Assembly (NCBI RefSeq): GCF_009870125.1
Contig: NC_046680.1
Span: 11,842,001 to 11,906,000, forward strand
Length of the DNA stretch: 64,000 nt
Direction: 5' to 3'
Source: Drosophila pseudoobscura
Lineage: Eukaryota; Arthropoda; Insecta; Diptera; Drosophilidae
Shown: positions 39,067 through 48,594 of the stretch, in pieces
How the letters are laid out: each line of letters starts with the position of its first letter
Position numbering within the stretch: position 1 is the stretch's first letter
Notes under the pieces: generated by a model
Told to the model about the DNA's origin: nothing
Databases searched by the model: none
What the model saw: only the letters and a program-made list of their open reading frames with translations
Translations under genes and position numbers: made by a program

Positions 39067-40041
39067 ATGTCGGTGCCATTTAGTGGCACTCTGCGACGTT
39101 CGGGCGGCATTGTTTCGGCCATCGGAAAGCAGCTGAAAAGCATCAACCTAAAAGGCGTCAAACGCATCACAGTCCAATTTGATCCGTTTGCGGAAAATGT
39201 CAAGTCTACCCGGTGAGTGGGAGGGAAATCTGGGGAAAAGCGCTTTTCATTTATCGATTATGAAACATGCGCAGTTCGTGGTGTGGTCTCATTTTGGTCA
39301 GTAAATGGAAAAATTTTCTCGAAACAAAAGTGCATGAGGAATCAAAAGTAAACCAAAAATTGCAGTGAACTATTACACGAGAATCGATTACTTTACTACC
39401 AAGGGTGAGGGTGAGGGTGGGGATGAGGCGAATGAAAACTTACCGTAGACCTTTCCAATGATGCCCACGGTGGTGTTGATCTGGAGATCGGGAAATGTCA
39501 ACGGCAGCGTGTGCGTCAGGAGCTGAGCTGGCCCACCAGAAGCCAGCTCGCGCTCCGTTGACATTTTGGTCGGTGTCGGCGTCAGTTTGAGGCGTTGATG
39601 GACAGCTGAAACGGGAATTGCAGAAAATCGATATACTAATTGCCTAACATCCATCTCTTCCATATTGCAGCGAATTCTTCTTCCTGCTCTCCACACCCAA
39701 GGTGATCCAGACAAATCCCAAGTGCGTGGTCAAGTCGGATATTGTATGTGACCGTCAGGCGGCTTCGATAAAGTTTGCCCTCATTGATTCGGCGCAAGGT
39801 AATCATATCGCACTATTTTCGCATAGTTATCTGTAATGTCCCGCTTTTTTCTGCAGAACAAGCTAAAGTAAAGGAGATCCGCTTCAACAGTGGCAACCTG
39901 AACACCCTCGAGTTACTGGAGCTTTGCAACAAACACGTCTCCAGCTTGGCCCCACCCGAGGAGGTGACCAACAAGGTACTGACCAAGGCAGAGAAACAGA
40001 AGCTGGGCGGCGGCAGCAAGAAGGCGTTGAAAAAGAAATAA
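39067..40041 (+). CDS. mRpL53: mitochondrial ribosomal protein L53
   Basis: A component of the large subunit of the mitochondrial ribosome, nuclear-encoded and imported. Exons 39067-39212, 39671-39798 and 39857-40041 join in phase (CG|C gives Arg; G|AA gives Glu) to 152 residues. The protein starts MSVPFSGTLRRSGGIVSAIG, continues with a thioredoxin-like beta core (RITVQFDPFAENVKSTREFF and KCVVKSDIVCDRQAASIKF) and ends with a Lys-rich tail, KKALKKK. The size suits L53. Intron 1 contains the AGO1 alternative exon on the other strand. A second short ORF begins 12 nt after the stop, suggesting a shared mRNA. Confidence 0.85.
39444..39564 (-). CDS. AGO1: AGO1 alternative first coding exon (MSTEREL)
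   Basis: The ATG at 39564 opens 40 codons plus one base, from MSTERELASGGPAQLLTHTL to GIIGKVY, ending at a strong donor (G|GTAAGT at 39443). The phase-1 end fits either the 75-nt exon or the large exon at 36159. With the 75-nt exon the protein would be 985 residues, close to the 984-residue isoform I recall. The exon lies entirely within intron 1 (39213-39670) of mRpL53 on the opposite strand, so AGO1 and mRpL53 transcripts overlap head to head. That it belongs to AGO1 is inferred from strand, phase and length arithmetic. Confidence 0.65.
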
Positions 40042-40053
40042 ACGCCTTTCATC

Positions 40054-40236
40054 ATGGTAAAGAAGCACAAAGGCACCCTGGCTGTCATCGAGCAGATATA
40101 CCAGGATATACCCGCATTTTCCGACATCTTCACCGAGGAGAGCTTCTACACGTTCGCCTTTTGCTTCGTCTGTGCCACCATACTGGTGGCTTTTATTCTC
40201 TCGCGGTTTATCACCATCAAGCCAGTCGACTTCTGA
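40054..40236 (+). CDS. 60-residue single-pass membrane protein, dicistronic with mRpL53
   Basis: The ORF starts at an ATG in the context ATCATGG, 12 nt after the mRpL53 stop and in another frame. The peptide has a basic N-terminus (MVKKHKGTLAVIEQIYQDIP), an acidic/aromatic middle (FSDIFTEESFYTF), one strong transmembrane segment (AFCFVCATILVAFILSRFI) and a short tail, TIKPVDF. The composition is that of a genuine small membrane protein. There is no room for a separate promoter, so I infer a dicistronic transcript. I do not recognise the family. Confidence 0.65.
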   Translation: MVKKHKGTLAVIEQIYQDIPAFSDIFTEESFYTFAFCFVCATILVAFILSRFITIKPVDF

Positions 40237-43200
40237 ACTGTTAGTCCCGAAATTGAAATTCTGCACACGTACATTAAAAAAAAACTTAAGCCTTAACATG
40301 TACAACTCCACTGTATTGTATTTTCGGGAATAACTAAACGAAAGGGCAGCTCCAACGACCGCTGTGTCGGGTCGGTGGTTTCATAAACCAGTTTTGGACT
40401 CTGGCAAACCGGAAAATCATCTGGTCCTGTTGCTGATGTCAGCAGATGAGAGTTGGAGTCCAGCCAGTCGCCTGCCTGGCATCCGGAGCTTATAATTGAA
40501 ATGGGCGGAGGAGTGGAGTCGATAATAATTGGGGCCTCGAGAGGAAGTCAAGCAGACAGTTTTTTGAGCACAAAATGCAACAGGGCCACAAAGGAGAGCA
40601 CTGGGTACAGACAAAAGCTCTCATCCCCAAAAACTCAAGACAGCTGTTAAGATGGAGTTCCATTTCGTTTTCGAAGTCTCCCTTTGTGGTTTCTTCACTC
40701 CCACGCAGGAAAAATAGGAAACCAACGAACTGAGAATACTGTCGAAGCTTTTGGGGTAAAGTTTTAAAATGGCGGGCTCTGTATCTATGTGTGTGTGTAT
40801 GTGTGTATCTGTTTGGGCAACAACTATGTACAGCCAAAAATGCAGCAAGACAATCTGTTGGAGTGTGGCAGCTGCAAACCTGGTGAAAGTTTCTTTGAAG
40901 CTGAGCTGTCAACTGGTAACCGGAGCACATGAACAACACAGCACAGCCTTTAATGTAAGGGTTATTAAGAGTGTAACACTGACTGCTAGTTGTAACTGTC
41001 TGCCAAGTTCAATGTCAAGCTGAAAGCTTCTTGCCATTAACTGTTTTGTCGGCCATATTGGAAATCAAACTCCCATCGCGACCCGACCTGGCCCGTCCCT
41101 ATGGGAGTATGGCAATTGACTTTTGTCTTTCGATGTACTGACGTAATTTGGTAGCGTAGGGTAAGGAGAGTGAAAGTAGCTGCTGGCGGGGAGGGGGCAA
41201 AACAACCCTTCTAAATTGGATGAGACACATACCAATACAGGTGCCATTTGGACGCGGACTTTCCTTCAATACAATACATTTTATTAGTGGCAGCATACAC
41301 ATACTTTCCCTGAGAATATACATACATAAGTAAGTACATGGTCTATGGCGACCTTTCTGCCCAAAACATAAACAGAAACGGAAGCTTGAGCGGTCTGTTC
41401 TCCGGGACATGAGCATGTCTGTCCCATGACCGACACATACTAGTAGCACTAGTGGTCCTGCTCGCACAACAGTGTGCTCTTGAAATCTCCCATAGCATAT
41501 GCTCAGGCGCCATTTATGTTTATTTTTATGCCCCTGCATCCATTTTTTTGTACAAAACGAATCGTGGGCGACCAGAAGTTCCTGCAGCTGTTCTGGAACA
41601 CTCGATTTCTCCTCAGTGCGCCCGATTGCAGGATACTTTCTAGTGTGGGTGTGCTGTGTGGGTGGTTGTTGATGCCGGCACAGGCAAAGGGGCCAATGTT
41701 TACTCACCTTATCGCAAAATTGCAGCTGACTTGAAGGGACTTGCTCTTGCTCGCCCCCTATCAGCCAATCAGCGACAAATCGAAGCTAGTTTTCGTTGAC
41801 GATTTTCTTGTTGGAGACAGCAGCTTATGACTTTTCTTGGAAGGGCACTCATTAAAAGCGTTTACTGGTTGTTTGCTGAATGAATGGACGTCGGCCTGCT
41901 TTTTTTCCACTCCGTCAAAGATTGACACGTCTTAACTCTGATTAATTCAGGCTCTTGGTGCTCCTGGGGACAGCAGTGGGGGACGATTCTTTGGTTAAAA
42001 ACAAGAAATATATGTAAGTGCAGGAAACACGGTTGCGTTGCCTGCCGCCGCAACGCAATTTCTTTCGTGGCTGCTGTTGTTGTTGGTGTTGCCAGATCGT
42101 TGAACACGTACACACAAACACACACACACGAAGGCAGAGTAGAGGCAGATACAGCGACAAAATTGCAAATTTTTTAAGCTTTTTTTGTTTATTCGACAAC
42201 ACACTTTTTTCTCGCTACCTACGCTATGGTGTAGTGTATTTTTATTCAGTTACTTTTTTTTCAAGCTTTATTCGCGAATGAGAGTATGGTTGCGAGCGTA
42301 TGAGTCAAAGGTTGCGAATGTGTGTGCTGCCTTGGCTCTCTCTCTCTCTCTCTCTGTATCTCTCTATCTATTGTTGTTTTTTGCATTTTGTTATTGCCGC
42401 AAGTACTTTGGAGGGAAAAGCTTTCCCAACAATCCAGTCAGAGTTGGAAAAAAAATACAGACGCATTCCACAAACACTGACACACACACACATACACTTA
42501 ATAACACCAGCACACTCACATAAACATAGAGTTTCTGCAAAATGAAAGCACCAACAAATCGACGCAAAACGCAATGCGAGAAAATTGCAAAAATTGGCAA
42601 TTACTTGGAACACAAGGAGAATATTCGATTGGAAATCGTCTGTTGGAGAATTGTGCTTTTTTAGTGGATGAGATCGTTATGTTATGTGAGAATCAGCCAA
42701 AAGTACAACTAACGCGCGCGCGATTTGCAGCAGATACAACTTATGCATGCCCGTTTTGGAATTGAATAAATATTGTCGTCGAGAGAGAGAGAGCAGAAGC
42801 ACGGCACACACGAGCGCACTATGGGCCCAGCAACTACTTTTGTTGGCAAAAACCTAATTTTTAAAAGTTAAATAAAAAACCTGATCACTTAGCATTAGAA
42901 AAATGGAATGGCCATCAAAGCTGCATACCAGCTGTTGCTTTTATAAATTTAAAAAAACCAATAGCTGATATAATTTTTGTGATGAATTTTAATTAGTCCG
43001 GTTTGTACTAAGGGTTTTGTGATGTAAACCGTACCCCACGGCCTCTTCAAGACGGAGCAAATACGACCTCGCATTTGCTTTAAAGTTTTATGTTTATGCC
43101 CAGAAAAGGCTAATTTTATTCGCAAGGCTCCGAAAGCCGACTCTTATCTCACCTAACGAGGCGTTACACCTGCTCCTCGATAAAAGATCTCAGGAAAGAT

Positions 43201-43816
43201 TACGCAAAGATAATGGATCAATCAAACCGGAAACATTTTAGCATAGAAAGACAGTTGGAGACAAAAGTAGAGGCTCCGCTTCAAAGTGTTTTAGGCCACA
43301 GTGCTAATAGAATTGTTTTTATTTAAACAGTTTTTTGTTAAAAATATGCTCAATACTTGTTATTCACTATGTATGTATCTTGTTTTGTTTTGCCAACAAA
43401 AGTGGTCGTTTGGACCATAGTGGAGCGTCGTCGCTGTTGCGTTTGCTGGTGTGCGAATGTATTTGTGTGCCGTGCCGACTCTAAACTGCCTCAAAACAGT
43501 ATGCCTATATGTACTCGACTGGGGCCAGACAGGGACAACCATACAAGCCTAATACATACAAACACTCCGTATCGTTTCGTTCAGGGGGGGAAACGACCTT
43601 GGGGCTTCAAAACATGAAAATGCTCGCATAAATCATATATGTAAATAAGAGACAAATCGAATATTGAAGTTCAGATGTGTGCCATATCTCTGGTAGTTAG
43701 CTTCTTGCCGAGACAATTTATTCAGAACGAAAATACTTTTAAAAATGTGCAAAAACTATTTGTTTTGAACGCGTTTGATTTGCTTGCGTGTTATTGCTTT
43801 GCTACACAAGTGAATG
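40237..43816. other. intergenic region between the mRpL53 unit and Rpn13
   Basis: I see no convincing coding gene in 3.6 kb. A strong minus-strand donor (AAG|GTGAGT at 41702-41708) could close a non-coding AGO1 leader exon starting further right. Simple repeats include CT (42340-42365), CA (42113-42130, 42482-42495) and GA (42780-42793). The Rpn13 3'UTR should occupy the right-most few hundred bases. Confidence 0.4.
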
Positions 43817-45137
43817 CTATTTCTGTTTCTCCTCCGGCTTCTCGACGGGCTCGGGATTGTCGTCCTTGGCGGCCTCGGGCTCGGCTTTCTTCTCGGTCGC
43901 CTCCTTCTCTCCGCCCATGGTGGTGCCAGCGGGAAGACTCTTCTGCAGGGCATTCACAAAGTCCTCCAGGTTGCCGGAATAGGCGGCTGCTACGGCATCA
44001 TTGGAGAGCTCAAACTGCTTCACCACCGGACCCAATTGGGCCGATTGCAGGGCATTGGAGAACTGGGCTAGAGCCTGCTGGAACTGTGGGGATGTAATGT
44101 GATCCTTAATCTGCTGCTTGCGATCTTCATCCGCATTCTCCGACTCGGGCAGGTGCACAATCAGTGTCTTAACGCGCTCCGGATCGGCAATAAGCTGATT
44201 GATGGCTTCCGCGCCCGAGAGGGCCGTCGATAGGTCGATGTTCAAAGAACGCCCTGCGCCATGTTCGGGGGAGAGATTGGATAAATACGCTTGGAATGGA
44301 TTGGCATAGGCTCCAGTCGTTTCTGATGCTGTCGTAGTTGATGTGGTTGAGTTCTTACCGGAGGCATCGGCATCAATGGACGAGCTGGCACTGCCAGCGG
44401 TGTCGCTCTGCGAATTCAGATTGCTACGGCTGCTGCCCGACTTGGAGCCCTTGGGTGCGGTGGGAGTGCGGGGCACACTGATGTTCTCGGGCGTTTGCAG
44501 CGCCGAGGCGCCTCCCGAGGACGAGGTGTTACGGGACGACGGTGTGCGCGAGCTATAAGGATAGAATTGGTGTTCTTATCATATGGAAACAGAGAGCAGT
44601 AATAAAAACTCACTTCATTTGGCCCAGCAAAGAGCTTAGGCCTCCCATTTGGCCCACACCGCCGAAGAGCTGCATCAGCTGCTGCTGCGACATGTTGTTC
44701 AGCATGTACTGCAAATCGCCGTCATTGCTGCCTCCTCCCCCGCCACGCTGATGGGCCGAGGGCGGATTGTTGAGGAGCTCGTTGATGCGACGGCAGTGTT
44801 CCTCGTCCTTGTCGGTCTTCGGCTCCTGCATCCAGAAGAACATGCGACGAGTCGAAGACTTGAACTTGAGCACATAAACGCGTCCGGTTTTGCATTGCTC
44901 CACGCGCTTGTACTCAAAGTCATCGGGAAAGACAATCAAATCATCCTCGACCTTGCCGGAGGTGCGATCCTTCCAGCAGAAGTGCATCAGGCCATCGTCG
45001 GATTGGGTCATGTACACCGAACCCTTGCGCGAGTCGGGGTGTACCATTTTGCCCACCATGTTCATGCGTCCAGCACGAAACTCCACCAAATTACTGCTGT
45101 TGCTGGAACTGCCAAGTCCACTCTGTCTGCCAAACAT
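43817..45137 (-). CDS. Rpn13: Rpn13, proteasomal ubiquitin receptor
   Basis: Homologue of human ADRM1: it sits on the 19S proteasome cap, binds ubiquitin chains and recruits the deubiquitinase UCH37. Coding exons are 44614-45137 and 43817-44552 (intron 44553-44613), giving 419 residues. The N-terminal Pru domain runs about 15-130: [20 protein letters not shown], then the strand with [20 protein letters not shown] and [21 protein letters not shown] Gly/Ser/Thr-rich linker follows. The C-terminal DEUBAD (about 300-395) includes [20 protein letters not shown] and ends in a Glu/Lys/Pro tail. The start was chosen at MFGRQSG because the acceptor lies just upstream (45159), implying a 5'UTR intron. 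Upstream DNA has an exact DRE (45364-45371). Confidence 0.93.
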
Positions 45138-46710
45138 GATGCGGGAGCTTCTCGAGAGCTGCAATGTACACATATAGAATTAGGTCATAATAATATTTAA
45201 TGTTGCTTCATTGTCTACATGTTCCGTTAGCATCAGGACAAAGTAAGACTTCGCTTGTTTTCCGACATACTTACGGGATATATATTGTGATAAATTAAAT
45301 TTAAAGTCTCCTGTCAATGACGAGCAATAATTTGTTGGTGATGCAACTTACAATCGATGTCTTTATCGATAGTAGCAATAAATTTATAAATTTACCGATG
45401 AAAGCATTAACTTAGCCCACTTAAGCCCCCTTTATTTAAACGGGATAACGTCTCATGGCGAGCAATGATTTGTTGGTGATGCCACCAGTGTTACCGTGAC
45501 ATAATGTCGGATGTGTCGTGTTAATATTCCCCAATAATTGCGAGTGTCTGAATGGTTCACCATCCAAGGTCCAATTTTCGCCGAACAACATCCTGAATCT
45601 GCTTCAGCTCCAGAATATGAACCACACGTACATTTTCCGGTGGGTTTACCTTTTTAATCATCACCATGTATCGATCCCAGTACAATAATTAAAGCATATA
45701 ATATAAAAGTATGAAATGAGACTCATTGTTGCTACCGATTCATACCCGATTCAGAGAGAGCAAAAAGAGAGCCTTAACCGATTTTAAGAGAGCTAAAAGA
45801 ACCAATAACCGTTTCGAAGAAACTAGGTCGACCATCGATACTATCGACTGGATGCGAGCGGTGCGCGGTAAATACCAATTTTTTGACAGTTTATGAGCGA
45901 AAAGGATTTAATTGCAATCCATTGGAATAAATGATCCGCGTAAGTACAGTTTTGGGGCGAAAATACAAAAAAACTTTTACCCATATGTTTAAAAAAATTA
46001 AATTTTTAATATCTTATTTGGTTATGTACGATTTGGAATTTAAATTATTCAAATCAGCAAAATTTTCCATCGACCAATCAGCAAGCGATCAAGCCGGCTA
46101 ATGAAGGCAGTTAAGCAGGCAGGAAGAATGTTTAGCAGGCAGGCTCCAGTCTAAACATTCGCAACAATTTTCCGATTTACTTTTGAAAACGCAAAAATAG
46201 CTGCTACCGATTTCGCAAAATTCAAGTTTTCTCCGTTTTTAAAACCGCAACATTTTATTCACCGAGATGAAAAGTAAACGGCATTTTACTCAACAGAACG
46301 AATCTTGCAAAGGAGAAAATAGATGGCAAAATAAATGGCCAATAATTTTTTTAACCCAATCTCAAATTTGGCTTTGAAAAAATTTGCAATGCAACAACAT
46401 TTTTCGTTTGTTAGGAACGGGGCTGCAACTATCGGAACGTCGGAAAGAAATTAATACAAGCGCATAACAGCCTTCTACAATCACCGGTTATTTATTGGTA
46501 AGAAATTTTGTGGATGGCGACCAAAAATAGTTCAGAAGTCCAAGCTACGCCCAGCATGTGATTGGAGAATTGGAGAAGGATATGGCGAAGTTGTTTGGGA
46601 TTTTTTAAATGGGGAAAGGAGTAGTTGCTCCTACTTAATTTTAGCCAAATTAAAATTGTAATGAAAAACAGCTTAAATTTAAATAAATTAAAACATGTTT
46701 AAAAAAAATT
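45138..46710. other. Rpn13 upstream region with local duplications
   Basis: The exact DREF site TATCGATA lies at 45364-45371 and a related CATCGATA near 45834. A 27-bp segment (CGAGCAATAATTTGTTGGTG type) occurs twice, at about 45323-45348 and 45459-45484. The block between them (45393-45440) matches 20059-20107. Around 46126-46160 GAATGTTTAG and CTAAACATTC form a hairpin, and AGCAGGCAGG words at 46113 and 46134 may belong to the left end of a PIF-type element. No coding exon seen. Confidence 0.5.
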
Positions 46711-46713
46711 ATT

Positions 46714-47834
46714 TTAATGAGGAATAGCCAGAGCTATTTCGTCGCGTAGAGGGCATTCAGTATCTTCAGTTTCTTCAAATTCAGTTTCTTCGAATTCATT
46801 TTCTGTTGTTTCGGTGTCCTGGTGGTCGACAAATCCAATATTCTCCCCGATAGGGACATTACGTCTTCTGCAAATGTTGTGAAGGGCACAGCACACATTT
46901 ATAATTTGGCAACAAAATATTGGCTGATAAGTCAAAGTGCGTTGCAAGCAACGGAATCGGCTTTTGAGTTCTCCAATTGTGCGTCCCATGATTTGTAGTG
47001 CCTCAGAATGCTTTACGTTGAATCTGTGCTGATGAGTGCCTATTTCGGCGCTCTTATAGGGAGTCAGAACAAAAGTCTCTAGAGCGTAACCCGAATCAGC
47101 CAAAACAAATTTATCGTTGAAGTTCTTGGACAAATATTCTTTAGCAGAAGAGTAGTTCCAAATGAAGGAGTCATTGCAGGAACCGGGATGAGTGGCATCA
47201 ATAGCTAAGATCTCCATGTTGTAGTTGCACAGAACCATGGCATTCATGCTATAAAATCCTTTGCTATTGTAGAACACGAAGTGGTTTTGTACAGGCTTTA
47301 GTATTCTGAAGTGAGTTCCATCCACACAGGCAAAAATTCGAGGCAATTGAAATTTCGCAAGGAAATAATCATGGGATTGTTGCACTTGATGATTATCCAT
47401 ATGCAACGAAATTCCATCACCACATAGCAGATTCTGCATCAAGGGAATAAACCTGTGAATAATCTTTCCAAATGTACTTCTTCCAACATTTATATGGTGG
47501 TCCTTAGCCACCACCCACTGGTGGCAGCCAGTGGCGAGGTATCGCATTACTGCAGCCAATTGCGTAGAGTGTGATAGCGTTGAGGAAGCACGCAGATGGA
47601 GTTTAACTTTCTCCAAAATCATTTTGAAAGTATGTTTGTCGATCCGAAATGACTTCACAAACCTGAAAACCTGACCATTACAATTTAAATGTTCAATTTG
47701 CCTGCTTCTGCTCACCGTTCGTCAGACATGCTAAGTACGCTGGTGTTGCATCTAAGATGTCTTGATCTTCGTAAATCGCGCAATTTCTGCCTTCGTTTTG
47801 CTTCAAAGCAAGCAATTGAAAATATAAAAGGCAT
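46714..47834 (-). CDS. PIF/Harbinger transposase-derived protein (DDE_4), catalytic Glu lost
   Basis: Exons 47716-47834 and 46714-47662 flank a 53-nt intron (CG|GTGAGC ... TTTTCAG|G) and encode 355 residues. The N-terminal helices match the HARBI1-type pattern (MSDERFVKSFRIDKHTFKMI across the junction). The DDE_4 core has Asp in FACVDGTHF (about 154) and Asp in VLADSGYALE (about 229), plus the conserved HPGSCNDSFIW. In the third motif the family pattern V-E-N-A-F-G-x-L-K-S-R reads MGRTIGELKSR, so Gly (codon 46984-46986) replaces the catalytic Glu. A cysteine-containing QIINVCCALHNIC and an acidic Glu/Thr-rich tail follow. The frame is otherwise intact. It could be a domesticated PIF-like gene (the fly DPLG class) or a recently disabled transposon. 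No MADF partner gene is nearby. Confidence 0.8.
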
Positions 47835-48594
47835 TTTTATTAATTTACGGAGCACCACAACCAGGTCGGTCAGCTGTTTTTGTTTGTCAGAAACGATGAG
47901 AAACATGAAACATATCGATACCAAATATTTTCGAAAACGGGAGCAGCTAAAAACGAAACTTTTTGGTTGAAAACGCAAAACGCAAATTAAGTGAAAAACG
48001 CATCCTGCCTGTATGAATTCAATTTTACTTTACGTTTTTCTCCCATAGCTCTCCTCCGCCAGAGCACGCACACTGCACGAGGAGGACTGTGTGCCGGAGA
48101 GAGAATGAGTAAAAGCGTGGAAGGAGTATCGTAGTCACTCCAATTTCATTTGTTCCTTCTGGCTATAACAAGGATCCGCTCTGATTAAGCAATCTCTAGA
48201 TCTTCATTCTCAATGATTTTCTTCAGTCACCATATTTGTTTGCGCTCTTATAGTCTCTGAGATCTCGCCGCTCATCAAGGTTGGTATACGGAAATACAGA
48301 CATGACTGTATCGACTTTGCTATTGCTGCTAAACACGGAAACGCTTCCTTTTATAATCGGGTATAAAAAGCCCATTTGGAGATGATATGGTTTACATAAA
48401 TGGTTTTTATTTATAAAAATCACAACGGTAGAAATTAATAATACTATTTAACAAAAAGGAATGCTTATCGATGAACAAAATAACACAGTGAGGCGTATGT
48501 AGTTTGTACATATGCATGAACATTATGAATTTGACTACAGACGAAGACAAATAGATACGTGAAATATTGCAAAGGGCGAATATTGGAAGGTATT
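47835..48594. other. spacer between the PIF-like gene and cbs
   Basis: Contains the presumed 5' flank of the PIF-like gene. An ATCCTGCCTG word at about 48003-48012, inverted relative to CAGGCAGGA at 46117-46125, may be the opposite terminal repeat of the element. A truncated SGM-like left end (about 48304-48370, reversed) follows. The remainder is AT-rich, with the cbs 3'UTR on the right. Confidence 0.45.

Noticed and set aside
42574..42765. 63-codon plus-strand frame upstream of Rpn13
   Set aside because: Composition is partly protein-like, but there are no splice sites, homologue or conserved context that I can name; left unannotated.
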